Shown: positions 1 to 7,832, numbered from the stretch's first letter. The stretch: DNA of 19,295 nucleotides from CAVAVT01 sp963592185 (GCA_963592185.1 CAVAVT010000032.1:1-19295), one strand, 5' to 3'. The notes: a model not told the origin generated them from the sequence alone. Program-made: numbers and translations.

Positions 1-86
1 ATATAAGTAAAAAATAAGTTTTGGAATCACTTTTTGATGACATATTTCCCCTCCGAATCTACCCACTTTTATTTTATGTAAAATTT

Positions 87-1736
87 CTATTTCGATGCGT
101 TTTTTCTAGCCCAAGAATAACCAAAAAGCTCATTACCTCCCTGACTCAGATGCAAAACCATGGAGTCATCCAAAATTTTTTGTATCCCAGCTGTTGGTGC
201 ATTTTTCTTATCATATGCAATAAAAATTTGTTTCTCACTATCACAATATAATTTCATTATTTTCTCAAGTGGCTGATATCCAATATGATTAAACATCAGT
301 GAATCATGTACTAATACCGGCAGCTGTGTAAGCTTCAAAATACTTAAATCAAATATTATCAGACTTTTGTAACCCGTACCCATTCCCCCATCATCCGGTG
401 TTGAAAAATCATACTGCTTCTGTGACCTAAAGGAAATTACCGGCGATGACTGCATCCCATCATATATAAAATCATTGAATCGTACCATTTGTTCATTAAT
501 TTTATTTTCTATGATAGTCAATATTTTCCCTTCTACCTCCTGTGCATCACTCTTGGCTTTTTTAGCTCCTTGTTTTATTTCTTCCACTCTGCTTCTGGCA
601 TTATTCTGCCTCTTCAGCTGCTCCACTTGATTTAGCAACGATGTATATTTTTTCAAAAATCCCTGTGGAAGCTCCACCCCTGTTCCCAAGTCACGGATTT
701 TTTCCTGCTTCTCATCTATCTGACTATCTAGTATGGCTATCATGTCCTCAAGATCTGCAAGTTCTGCAGCAATTTCATCCTTCATAACATGCTGAATTTT
801 ATTGTGAAAAGATTGGACTTCTTCTAATTTGGCGATGTTAATACCTGGAATAAAACGTTGCAGCTCCGTATAATCATTTGGAACGATTACTGTAAAATTT
901 TTATTACGCTCTATTGCCTTTCTTCGGGATGTCAAAACACTCCGCTGCCTTTTTAAACGACTGAGTGCCGCCTTCTGTTCCAATATTTCCTCAGCGTTAT
1001 CCAAATCAGCATCTGTCATTTTCTTATCTGTAGACAAAACCATTTGATATATCTCTGCTTGAAGTTTTTCTATTTCTCGCTCGTTATTCTTAAATTGCGT
1101 CTTATTTGGAATGCTTATTGTATATATTTCCTGACGAATAGCCTCGGACAAAGCCTTTTTCTTCTTCTCTGCCAGTTCCTTATTTTCTTGATAAGGCTTC
1201 AATTGGTCATAATACCCAAATAATTTTTCCAAGATTAAAATTCCCTTTTCCATGGATTCTTGAGCATATCCGGACAAAGGATATTTTTCATTGTAATTTT
1301 CCTTGCCGTAAATGCGCATATACCGCCCCACAACATCTCTAAATGTAATCTCCGAAATGGACAGCTTATATTTCTCCCATAGAAAATCCTTGAACTCATC
1401 CAATTTAATAGTTCGTACAATATTGTAGGACTCATCGCAAACGCCAACAACCTCTGGATTAACAATGCTTCTTGCAAAATATGTTATAGTCTCACCAAAT
1501 TTAAAAGCAAAATTTATGCTGTGGTTCCTATCCGAAAACCGTGTCTGTAAATCTGTCTTGGTGTAGTAAGAATTTCCTCCAAAGCAAAAATCAACTGCTA
1601 ATAAAAAGGTGGATTTTCCAATAGAATTATCCGATTGCTCACCGCCCACAACTATATTTAACCCTGAATTAAATCGTATTCTTCCTCGAGGAGTGCCCTT
1701 TGACACGAATTCATTACACATTATTTCGTAGAGCAT
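87..1736 (-). CDS. ABC-3C system ATPase, DUF2326 family
   Basis: This is the ATPase of an ABC-three-component (ABC-3C) conflict system, 549 residues long. The N-terminus has a nucleotide-binding loop at residues 32-43 (GEQSDNSIGKST, Lys41), followed by the phrase FCFGG typical of SMC/RecN-like ATPases. Residues about 170-400 are charged and heptad-rich, as expected for a long coiled coil. Near the C-terminus a hydrophobic strand ends in VHDS (476-479) and is followed by FNHIG; this is the conserved DUF2326 block that completes the ATPase head. The ATG at 1736 overlaps the stop of the middle component by 16 bases, so the two are translationally coupled; MLYEIMCNEF is the usual family opening. 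ABC-3C ATPases are thought to sense invasion and license an effector partner. That role is family knowledge and was not seen here. The gene is complete and AT-rich like its operon partners. Confidence 0.85.
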   Translation of the reverse strand: MLYEIMCNEFVSKGTPRGRIRFNSGLNIVVGGEQSDNSIGKSTFLLAVDFCFGGNSYYTKTDLQTRFSDRNHSINFAFKFGETITYFARSIVNPEVVGVCDESYNIVRTIKLDEFKDFLWEKYKLSISEITFRDVVGRYMRIYGKENYNEKYPLSGYAQESMEKGILILEKLFGYYDQLKPYQENKELAEKKKKALSEAIRQEIYTISIPNKTQFKNNEREIEKLQAEIYQMVLSTDKKMTDADLDNAEEILEQKAALSRLKRQRSVLTSRRKAIERNKNFTVIVPNDYTELQRFIPGINIAKLEEVQSFHNKIQHVMKDEIAAELADLEDMIAILDSQIDEKQEKIRDLGTGVELPQGFLKKYTSLLNQVEQLKRQNNARSRVEEIKQGAKKAKSDAQEVEGKILTIIENKINEQMVRFNDFIYDGMQSSPVISFRSQKQYDFSTPDDGGMGTGYKSLIIFDLSILKLTQLPVLVHDSLMFNHIGYQPLEKIMKLYCDSEKQIFIAYDKKNAPTAGIQKILDDSMVLHLSQGGNELFGYSWARKNASK

Positions 1737-1948
1737 ATTTTTATCACTCCCTCCTCATATTCAATCAATCCCATTGCATACATGCAGTCTAAGGTTTCAA
1801 TATATTCATCAATACAGCTAATTTTGGATTGTATCTTTTTGTATAAATCAATGACCCTATAAGGTTTTTTCTCAACTTCCCTAAGTACCAATATGAATAT
1901 CGGAAATATACTTTCTTCATAGGAATACAATTTATTCGGTAATCGCAT
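1721..1948 (-). CDS. ABC-3C system middle component (small)
   Basis: This short protein of 75 residues lies between the zinc-finger protein and the DUF2326 ATPase. An upstream in-frame TTG at 1972 is possible, but the ATG at 1948 is better: it has GAGG five to six bases ahead and gives the family-like opening MRLPNKLYSYEESIFPIF. The pattern LPNK..SYEES followed by a helical domain is what small middle components of ABC-3C systems look like; the fold is winged-helix-like by family knowledge. It overlaps the upstream gene by 17 bases and the ATPase by 16, so all three must be made together. Its likely role is to bridge the ATPase and the effector-bearing protein. The function is inferred from position and the N-terminal motif. 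Confidence 0.75.
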   Translation of the reverse strand: MRLPNKLYSYEESIFPIFILVLREVEKKPYRVIDLYKKIQSKISCIDEYIETLDCMYAMGLIEYEEGVIKICSTK

Positions 1949-3044
1949 CAAATACCTCACACTTCTGTACAAAATAGGATATTACAGCTTCACAAGGAGT
2001 TCTGTCTTCTCCCGTCTTTTCAATCATCCAATCAGTTAAATAGCTAAAAGCCTCCGTCTGTGAAATATTCCTTAATCTCAATTTTATCCAGCATATTTTT
2101 ATATTGCTGCAAAGCGTGCTGTAATGGGTGCTGCCATCCTGATCCATTTCCTTCAGCCATTCATCAATCTTAAAGAAATAAGACATTACAAATCCACGAA
2201 TCTTGAAATATAATGCATTATTTTCCTTAGGTATTTTTTCTCTGATTGAAACGGGATTGTAGTTTAATTCAATCAGTTCTTCCTCATCGGCCGTTTTTAT
2301 TTTTGTGAGTACAGATTTTATCTGATTATCCAATACATCTGACACTAGAATTGCTGAAATTTCCTCTGCTTCAGTCAATTCTTTTTTTATTTGCCTGAGG
2401 CGCTCTGTCATAGCTTCAGTATGATGTGTTTTTATAATATGTGCACATTTAGGACATACCATTAATAAATTTTCATAATCAGCATTTTTATGTTCATTGA
2501 TTCTGACCACATCGTAAAGCAGTTCAACTTTCCCACTGATAGATTCTTTTAATGCTATGCCACATCCATTATATGGACACTTTCCACGGGTCTCCAAATA
2601 GAGCTGGGCATCTATATCTGTAAAACATTTGCCTTCATTCTTTTGTTTTGTCTGTGACGTGGATTTTCCAGCTGCTGCATCAAAAATTATCTTTTTGAAA
2701 AGATCTGACAGCATATAGGCTGCATTGTCACTATCAATCTCTGGACAGACATCCTCAAAAACTTCTACCAGATTATCAATAACTGTATCCCCAAGGCCTT
2801 CAATATACTGTCTAAAAAATTCGGGGTTTATATTGGGTAGAATCTTTTTAGCAAAGACTCCTATTTTTCGTCTCCCACGAAAATAATCTTTAAAGGTGTT
2901 AGAAGATTGTTCCATAACAACATTACTATCAATTTGCTCTTCCGGAAAAACTGTGATTTGCATAAAGAGCTCTCTCACAAACGTTCCCTGGTCGTCTCCT
3001 CCTAGAACGCTATGTAATAGTGATGCAAAATCCTTGAATTCCAT
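1932..3044 (-). CDS. ABC-3C system zinc-finger / HNH-like protein
   Basis: This is the first gene of the ABC-3C operon, 370 residues. Residues 1-125 form a helical domain beginning MEFKDFASLL. Residues 156-202 form a treble-clef-like zinc site: Cys156-x4-Cys161, later Asn192, then Cys197-x2-Cys200-x-His202. The spacing and the ENLLMVCPKC phrase match HNH nucleases, where the Asn and the terminal CxxCxH are standard. However, the usual first catalytic His (the DH or HH before the loop) is not obvious; the sequence there reads LYDVVRI. It may be a divergent nuclease or a purely structural DNA- or protein-binding finger. Residues 240-370 are helical and unassigned. In these systems this position usually carries the effector or sensor. 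The start ATG at 3044 has AAGGGG six bases upstream, supplied by the last unit of a tandem repeat. Confidence 0.75.
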   Translation of the reverse strand: MEFKDFASLLHSVLGGDDQGTFVRELFMQITVFPEEQIDSNVVMEQSSNTFKDYFRGRRKIGVFAKKILPNINPEFFRQYIEGLGDTVIDNLVEVFEDVCPEIDSDNAAYMLSDLFKKIIFDAAAGKSTSQTKQKNEGKCFTDIDAQLYLETRGKCPYNGCGIALKESISGKVELLYDVVRINEHKNADYENLLMVCPKCAHIIKTHHTEAMTERLRQIKKELTEAEEISAILVSDVLDNQIKSVLTKIKTADEEELIELNYNPVSIREKIPKENNALYFKIRGFVMSYFFKIDEWLKEMDQDGSTHYSTLCSNIKICWIKLRLRNISQTEAFSYLTDWMIEKTGEDRTPCEAVISYFVQKCEVFDAITE

Positions 3045-3048
3045 AAAA

Positions 3049-3088
3049 CGCCCCTTACTGCCCCCTAGCGCCCCTCAGCGCCCCAAGC
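3049..3088 (-). repeat. Four 10-bp tandem repeats in ABC-3C leader
   Basis: Four imperfect units with an exact 10-bp period start at 3049, 3059, 3069 and 3079. On the plus strand each begins CGCCCC or TGCCCC. In the minus-strand message they read GGGGCG/GGGGCA about every ten bases, and the unit nearest the gene provides the AAGGGG ribosome-binding site for the start at 3044. They are strikingly GC-rich within an AT-rich segment. They could be protein sites on one DNA face or a G-rich RNA element. Confidence 0.7.
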
Positions 3089-3123
3089 TTATTTTTATTT
3101 TCCCCTATAATTCTGATTAGAGA

Positions 3124-3133
3124 TAACGCGTTA
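3124..3133. promoter_or_regulatory. Palindrome in divergent control region
   Basis: A perfect 10-bp palindrome, TAACGCGTTA, sits between the divergent ABC-3C operon (start 3044) and the DUF4417 gene (start 3182). GAG and CTC flank it nearly symmetrically. A plus-strand TATAAT is at 3106-3111, but no convincing -35 box accompanies it, so promoters in this gap are not assigned. An operator role is an inference. Confidence 0.3.
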
Positions 3134-3181
3134 CTCAGGTATTCCAAACTATAACTATAAAAAACATAAGGAGGAGTAACA

Positions 3182-3865
3182 ATGACAAATACTCGAAAAG
3201 CTACACTAGACGACGGAATGAATCCTGAGCTTCTTTTAGGTGCATACTATGATGGAATGCTTCAAATACCTAGTATTGAAGCACCAAAACATATTTTCAT
3301 TCCCAAAGAAATAACTCCCTACTCTAATAGAAAATATGATCAAACCCCAGAACAAAATGCTATTGGTTTCTATGAAATGGATGAAAACTTTTCAGAGATT
3401 TTAATTAATCCAGATGATACCTTAAATGAACTAAGGATGTTTGGCGCTTTTATCACGCCTGACTGTTCGTTATACCGTAACGGCCCCTTGGCTGCTCAAA
3501 TCACCAATTTATATCGTAATAGAGTAATTGGTTATCGGGCACAAAGAAAAGGATTAAATGTTATTGTCCAAGTTCGCTGGGGTAACGAGTACACCTATAC
3601 TACTAAATACTTTCCTGAAAAAATAGCATTTTTAGGCGCACCAAAGAATAGTCTAATTGCCATCGGACCTTACGGCTGCATAAAAACCAAAGATGATAAA
3701 TATCACTTTCAGGCAGGTCTTGAATCCATGCTAATCGAGCTTACCCCTACAGACGTACTAGTTTACGGTGCAATGCCGAATAATATATTTGGCTGTTATA
3801 CAAGAGTCACGCGCTTTCACCAATACGATGACTGGCTTACTAGGATAAAGGGAGGCAAACGATAA
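3182..3865 (+). CDS. DUF4417 domain-containing protein
   Basis: This protein of 227 residues is recognisable as the DUF4417 family, which is common in Bacillota prophages, plasmids and accessory islands and whose biochemical role is not established. Family-like blocks visible here are the N-terminal LLGAYYDGML, then PPDCS-like ITPDCSLYRNGPLAAQ, RWGNEYTYTTKYFPEKIAFLG, and GPYGCIKTKDDKYHFQAGLESML. The length matches a complete domain. The ribosome-binding site AAGGAGG lies just ahead of the ATG. There is no signal peptide or membrane segment. The stop codon overlaps the next start codon (TAATG), so the downstream toxin-like protein is likely made by re-initiation. The last residues, RIKGGKR, run straight into a glycine-rich linker-like start in the next gene, as if one longer protein had been divided. 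Confidence 0.75.
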   Translation: MTNTRKATLDDGMNPELLLGAYYDGMLQIPSIEAPKHIFIPKEITPYSNRKYDQTPEQNAIGFYEMDENFSEILINPDDTLNELRMFGAFITPDCSLYRNGPLAAQITNLYRNRVIGYRAQRKGLNVIVQVRWGNEYTYTTKYFPEKIAFLGAPKNSLIAIGPYGCIKTKDDKYHFQAGLESMLIELTPTDVLVYGAMPNNIFGCYTRVTRFHQYDDWLTRIKGGKR

Positions 3866-4344
3866 TGGGAAGTGGCGCAAACGGACCATACGGAAAGTCT
3901 CAGCCCTATGCCAAAAAATATTGTGTTGAAGGGTCCATGCATAAAAAAGATATTGAGGCAGGAATTTACCACGATGGACATTACGACAAAAATCCAACAG
4001 CAAAAAAATTGCAAGAAATGATTAACGGCAATTACATAGGGAATAAACGAACAAATATCGATATGCCCTATGTCATCACAACAGATGGTGATATAATCGT
4101 AGGAAAACGTAATGGAAATGGAAAAGACGGACTCCCTACTCCTCATCCCACCTTAATTGGCGGAAAGAATCCCAAGGTTGCTATGGCAGGAATGCTTCAT
4201 ATTCAAGGAGGTAAAATTGCCTCCTATGATTCACAAAGTGGGCACTATAAACCACACTCCAAATCAATGAAGGTCGCAGATGAGGCCTTTGGAAAACTGC
4301 CAGATAAAATTTTTAAGAAGAGAGGTAAAAACAATGAAAAATGA
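3865..4344 (+). CDS. Small toxin-like protein with SGHYKP motif
   Basis: This 159-residue protein starts MGSGANGPYGKSQPY, a glycine-rich linker rather than a structured N-terminus. The core (residues 65-150) contains YVITTDGDIIVGKRNGNG, a TPHPTLIGG block (92-100) and SGHYKP (125-130). It ends with a basic tail, KIFKKRGKNNEK. Conserved HPT and SGHYKP blocks at the C-terminus resemble the compact catalytic modules at the tips of polymorphic toxins, but I cannot assign a named toxin class. The start shares one base with the DUF4417 stop, and a GGGAGG ribosome-binding site lies upstream. The next gene overlaps it and encodes an acidic protein, the arrangement expected of toxin followed by immunity. 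There is no secretion signal, so it could act inside the cell as a defence effector. Function is inferred and not proven. Confidence 0.6.
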   Translation: MGSGANGPYGKSQPYAKKYCVEGSMHKKDIEAGIYHDGHYDKNPTAKKLQEMINGNYIGNKRTNIDMPYVITTDGDIIVGKRNGNGKDGLPTPHPTLIGGKNPKVAMAGMLHIQGGKIASYDSQSGHYKPHSKSMKVADEAFGKLPDKIFKKRGKNNEK

Positions 4345-4783
4345 TATTCAAAGCATTACACGATATCTATTTGACTGTGATTTCTCTGACGATGGCTTTG
4401 ACCCAGAAGAACATGAAGAACATCAATGGGCCGCTCAGAATCTGCAAAAAAATCACCTATGGAAAGACATAATTAAAGCATGGCAGGAGTATCTGTATAC
4501 CCAGTGCCAAACAGCAGATGAGGTTATAAATTTTGCTAATTTATTTTTCTACTATGATGGCCCCAACAATTTTATCCCTGAGCCATATAAATTCATAGGA
4601 TATCTGTATGCCAAGGTGAACATGGATGAATATTGGGATGAAGCCGGCGATTTGTTTGACAGCATTGCCATAGATATTCTAGGATATCAGCAGCTCATTA
4701 ATCTTGAAGACGAACCATGCTATAATCCTTTGAAGGATACTTTAATTCAAAAAGAAATTAAAAAATGGCATCAACATAAATAA
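4334..4783 (+). CDS. Acidic protein, candidate immunity partner
   Basis: This protein has 149 residues from the ATG at 4334, chosen because AGAGG lies eight bases ahead and because the upstream in-frame ATG at 4280 lies deep inside the preceding gene with no ribosome-binding site. It overlaps the toxin-like gene by 11 bases. The protein is rich in Asp and Glu at its N-terminus (DCDFSDDGFDPEEHEEH) and in aromatic residues (FFYYDGPNNF, MDEYWDEAGDLF), and looks mostly helical and soluble. I do not recognise the family. Small size, acidity, and a position immediately after a basic toxin-like protein suggest an immunity protein. An alternative is an antitoxin or accessory factor for the DUF4417 protein. 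The reading stops 15 bases before a strong two-way terminator. Confidence 0.6.
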   Translation: MKNDIQSITRYLFDCDFSDDGFDPEEHEEHQWAAQNLQKNHLWKDIIKAWQEYLYTQCQTADEVINFANLFFYYDGPNNFIPEPYKFIGYLYAKVNMDEYWDEAGDLFDSIAIDILGYQQLINLEDEPCYNPLKDTLIQKEIKKWHQHK

Positions 4784-4797
4784 AATACCTAGTAAAT

Positions 4798-4833
4798 AGA
4801 ACAGCCCCCTGCATAAGCAGGGGGCCTTGTTCT
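4798..4833. terminator. Two-way terminator between island and iol operon
   Basis: A strong hairpin: arms AGAACA plus GCCCCCTGC at the left, a four-base loop, then GCAGGGGGC and TTGTTCT at the right. It lies between the convergent ends of the plus-strand acidic-protein gene (stop 4783) and the minus-strand iolE (stop 4895). U-rich tracts are short on both sides, so it should serve both directions with moderate efficiency. Confidence 0.75.
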
Positions 4834-4894
4834 ACATAACCCCTATAGTACCAAAGAAAATATATCTTCTTTATCAGGGATTCTATATACTAAA

Positions 4895-5782
4895 TCAGAT
4901 GTGTGCCTTCTCACGGATGTACTTGCGAGCTTTGATAGCATACTCGAGCGGATTAGCCTTTGCAGGATCCTGCTCAGCCTCTACGATGAACCATCCATCA
5001 TAGTCGCTTGCATTTACTACGTCGAAGATAGGCTCGAAGTCGATATCGCCATCGCCAGGAACGGTGAACATACCAGCACGAACGCCATCAAGGAAGCTCA
5101 TGTCCTCAGCCTTAACCTTGTTGCGGAGATCCATGCGAACGTCCTTCAGATGGATGTGTGCAATACGAGGGAGGTACTTCTTGAGGATTTTCATGTAATC
5201 CTCGCCGGAGCATACGAGATGACCAGTATCGAACAGGAGGTATACCAGCTCAGGATCAGTCTCAGCCATCAGGCGGTCGATTTCAGCCTCAGTCTGAACA
5301 CCGGTACCCATGTGATGATGATAAGTCATCTTAAGGCCAATCTTCTTTGCTACAGCGCCGAGCTTGTTGAGGCCCTCAGTGAGGAGCTTCCACTGCTCTT
5401 CAGTGTTTACAGGCTTGTCAGCGAAAACAGCCTTGTCAAGCATACCCTGGATGCTGTTGCCCTGCTCTGCAACGTTGCAGAAACGAGCGCCCATAGCCTT
5501 CAGGAATTCGCAATGCTCGATGAAATCCTTCTCAACCTGCTCATAAGGCTGGGTGAGGAGGAAGGAGCTGAACCATGCACTTGCAATGCTCATGCCACGG
5601 AGATCGAGAGCCTTCTTAAGAACCTCAACGTCTCTAGGATACTTTCCACCAACTTCGCAGCCAGTGAAACCAGCGAGAGCCATCTCACTTACACACTGCT
5701 CAAAGGTGTTCTCTTTGCCGAGGTCCGGCATGTCGTCGTTTGTCCATGCGATAGGAGCAATACCAAGCTGAATTTTTGCCAT
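4895..5782 (-). CDS. iolE: Inosose dehydratase (2-keto-myo-inositol dehydratase)
   Basis: IolE removes water from 2-keto-myo-inositol (scyllo-inosose) to give trihydroxycyclohexane-1,2-dione, the second step of cytosolic myo-inositol breakdown. The protein is 295 residues, normal for the family, and has a xylose-isomerase-like TIM barrel. Visible landmarks are IAPIAWTNDD near the N-terminus, YHHHMGTG (154-161), FDTGH (184-188), HIHLKD (209-214) and VEAEQD (267-272), which carry the metal-binding acids and histidines. The start ATG at 5782 follows GGAGGG. It is the last gene of the operon and is separated from iolD by 103 bases containing a hairpin, unlike the tight spacing elsewhere in the operon, so its expression may be tuned separately. 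Confidence 0.93.
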   Translation of the reverse strand: MAKIQLGIAPIAWTNDDMPDLGKENTFEQCVSEMALAGFTGCEVGGKYPRDVEVLKKALDLRGMSIASAWFSSFLLTQPYEQVEKDFIEHCEFLKAMGARFCNVAEQGNSIQGMLDKAVFADKPVNTEEQWKLLTEGLNKLGAVAKKIGLKMTYHHHMGTGVQTEAEIDRLMAETDPELVYLLFDTGHLVCSGEDYMKILKKYLPRIAHIHLKDVRMDLRNKVKAEDMSFLDGVRAGMFTVPGDGDIDFEPIFDVVNASDYDGWFIVEAEQDPAKANPLEYAIKARKYIREKAHI

Positions 5783-5823
5783 TTTAATAACCCTCCACTT
5801 ATATATAGATAGTATAGACAGCT

Positions 5824-5850
5824 GGCACCCGTCCCCATAGGACGGGCACC
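5824..5850 (-). other. Intercistronic hairpin between iolD and iolE
   Basis: In the minus-strand RNA, GGUGCCCGUCC (5850-5840) pairs with GGACGGGUGCC (5834-5824) across a five-base loop, using two wobble pairs. The wobbles work only in the minus-strand transcript, so the structure fits the iol mRNA. No U-run follows, so it is not a normal terminator. It may stabilise the upstream iolD end or dampen readthrough into iolE. Confidence 0.55.
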
Positions 5851-5885
5851 GCCATCCGATCTGCCGAGATCGTTTTTACAGAATA

Positions 5886-7832
5886 TTAGTATTTACGTGC
5901 AGCATCGAGGTTTGGTTTCATGAGGTCTGTATAAATCTTGTTGACCTTCTCATTTTCGGAAACCTGTGCAACACCTACACGCCACCAGTCGCCATAGCCA
6001 TGAACCATGGTCTTAGGAAGAACCTTGCAGTCGATTACTGTGGAAACAGTCTGCTTCTTAGCATCCTCGATTGCAGCCTTCAGCTCATCAGCGGTCTTAG
6101 CGGTGTAAGTTACGCAGCCATAGGACTTGCCGTTCATAGCGAAGTCTACAGGAACATAGCCGCCATCAAGCTTGCCGGTGCTGTCGTTTCTGAAGCGGAA
6201 CTCAGTACCGTAGCTGCCCTGGCCGTGACCAATCTCAAGGTTGTTGATGCAGCCGCCGGTCATGTTATCGAATACGATAACGTTAATCTTAACCTTCTCC
6301 TGGATGGAGGTAGGAAGCTCGGAGTGGAGCATCATGTATGCATAGTCGCCTACGAGAGCGTATACTTCACGATCAGGCTCAGCAAGCTTAACGCCGAGAG
6401 CAGCGTTTACTTCGTAGCCCATGCAGGAGAAGCCATACTCGAGGTGATAGCTGCCTACAGACTCAGAACGCCATGCACGCTGCAGGTCACCAGGGAGGGA
6501 GCCGGAAGCGCCTACGATGATTGCATCAGTTCCGATGGTCTCGTTTACTACGCCGAGAGCACGGGTCTGGCACATTGCACCGCCGGTAGCTGCCAAGAAG
6601 TCCTTAACGCCCTGCTTGAAGTCGAAGTCATCGTTGACCTCAGGAACGAAGTCTTCGCCAGTGTATTCGATGCTGTAGAGGCGGTCAACCTCTTTGTCAT
6701 AATCCTCACGAGCCTTAACAATCTCGTCAGTGTAGCCGGACTTCCAGCCAGTCTTTTCGAGAGCCTTGTCAAGAGCAATCAGGGATTCCTGAGCGTCACC
6801 TACAACCTGGAGACCGTCCATCTTGTATGCATGGAAACGGGAAATGTTCAGGTTAAGGAACTCAACCTCAGGGTTCTGATAGAGCCACTTGGAGGAAGTA
6901 GTGAAGTCAGTGTAACGGGTACCAACGCCGATAACCAGGTCTGCTTCTTTTGCAAGACGGTTAGCTGCAAGACATCCAGTTTCGCCGAGGCCGCCTACAT
7001 TGAGAGGCTCCTTCCAGCTGATGATGCCCTTGCCGGCCTGGGTCTCGCCGAACGGAATGTTGTACTTCTTAGCGAAATCAAGGAATACCTTCTCGCACTC
7101 GGAGTACTTAGCGCCGCCGCCGAAGATCATGAGAGGCTTCTTCTTGCGCTTCAGAAGCTCAACAGCCTCTTCGATTGCACGCTGTACAGGAGGAGTACGG
7201 TCGATGTGATGAACACGCTTCTGGAAGAAGTACTCAGGATAATCATAAGCCTCACCCTCAACATCCTGAGGAAGTGCAAGGCATACAGCACCAGTCTCAG
7301 CAGGATCAGTGAGAACACGCATTGCATGAAGTGCGGACTGCATGAGAACCTCTGGACGGGTTATGCGGTCCCAATACTTGCAGACAGCCTTGAAACCATC
7401 GTTAGTGGTGATGGAAAGGTTGCTGGGCTGCTCCATCTGCTGGAGAACTGGATCCGGCTGACGGTCAGCATAGGTGTCACCAGGAAGGAAAAGTACAGGA
7501 ATGCAGTTTGCGGTTGCGGTAGCTGCTGCAGTAATCATGTTTGCAGCGCCAGGGCCTACGGAAGAAGTACAAGCGTAAATCTTCTTGCGGCGCATCTGCT
7601 TTGCATAACCCATAGCTGCGTGAGCCATGCCCTGCTCGTTACGGCCCATACGCATGATGAGGTGGCCAGGATCCTGCTCGAGAGCCTGTCCGAGACCTAC
7701 TACGTTACCATGACCGAAGATACCGAAGATACCCTCGAACATAGGAGTTACCTTTCCGTCGAACTCAACAAACTGATTATTGAGGAACTTTACGAGTGCC
7801 TGTGCAACCGTAAGTCTGATAGTCTTTGCCAT
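5886..7832 (-). CDS. iolD: Trihydroxycyclohexane-1,2-dione hydrolase, ThDP-dependent
   Basis: IolD opens the ring of 3D-(3,5/4)-trihydroxycyclohexane-1,2-dione to 5-deoxy-glucuronate, using thiamine diphosphate. The protein is 648 residues, typical for IolD, with the three-domain layout of the acetolactate synthase superfamily. Glu66 in RNEQGMAHAAMGYAKQ is the expected cofactor-activating glutamate. The ThDP/Mg motif starts at GDYAYMM (Gly495-Asp496) and closes with the DN at 522-523. It begins at an ATG preceded by AAGGAGG, 23 bases after iolB. The plus strand opposite it stays open for over 1.8 kb, which is a codon-bias shadow and not a gene. Confidence 0.95.
   Translation of the reverse strand: MAKTIRLTVAQALVKFLNNQFVEFDGKVTPMFEGIFGIFGHGNVVGLGQALEQDPGHLIMRMGRNEQGMAHAAMGYAKQMRRKKIYACTSSVGPGAANMITAAATATANCIPVLFLPGDTYADRQPDPVLQQMEQPSNLSITTNDGFKAVCKYWDRITRPEVLMQSALHAMRVLTDPAETGAVCLALPQDVEGEAYDYPEYFFQKRVHHIDRTPPVQRAIEEAVELLKRKKKPLMIFGGGAKYSECEKVFLDFAKKYNIPFGETQAGKGIISWKEPLNVGGLGETGCLAANRLAKEADLVIGVGTRYTDFTTSSKWLYQNPEVEFLNLNISRFHAYKMDGLQVVGDAQESLIALDKALEKTGWKSGYTDEIVKAREDYDKEVDRLYSIEYTGEDFVPEVNDDFDFKQGVKDFLAATGGAMCQTRALGVVNETIGTDAIIVGASGSLPGDLQRAWRSESVGSYHLEYGFSCMGYEVNAALGVKLAEPDREVYALVGDYAYMMLHSELPTSIQEKVKINVIVFDNMTGGCINNLEIGHGQGSYGTEFRFRNDSTGKLDGGYVPVDFAMNGKSYGCVTYTAKTADELKAAIEDAKKQTVSTVIDCKVLPKTMVHGYGDWWRVGVAQVSENEKVNKIYTDLMKPNLDAARKY

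Noticed and set aside
21..251. A plus-strand frame of 76 codons at the left edge
   Set aside because: It lies mostly antisense to the 3' end of the DUF2326 ATPase gene and its product shows no family features.
4901..5812. A plus-strand open frame of 303 codons opposite iolE
   Set aside because: It is antisense to a clear IolE with no family features of its own; the open frame follows from the biased codons of iolE.
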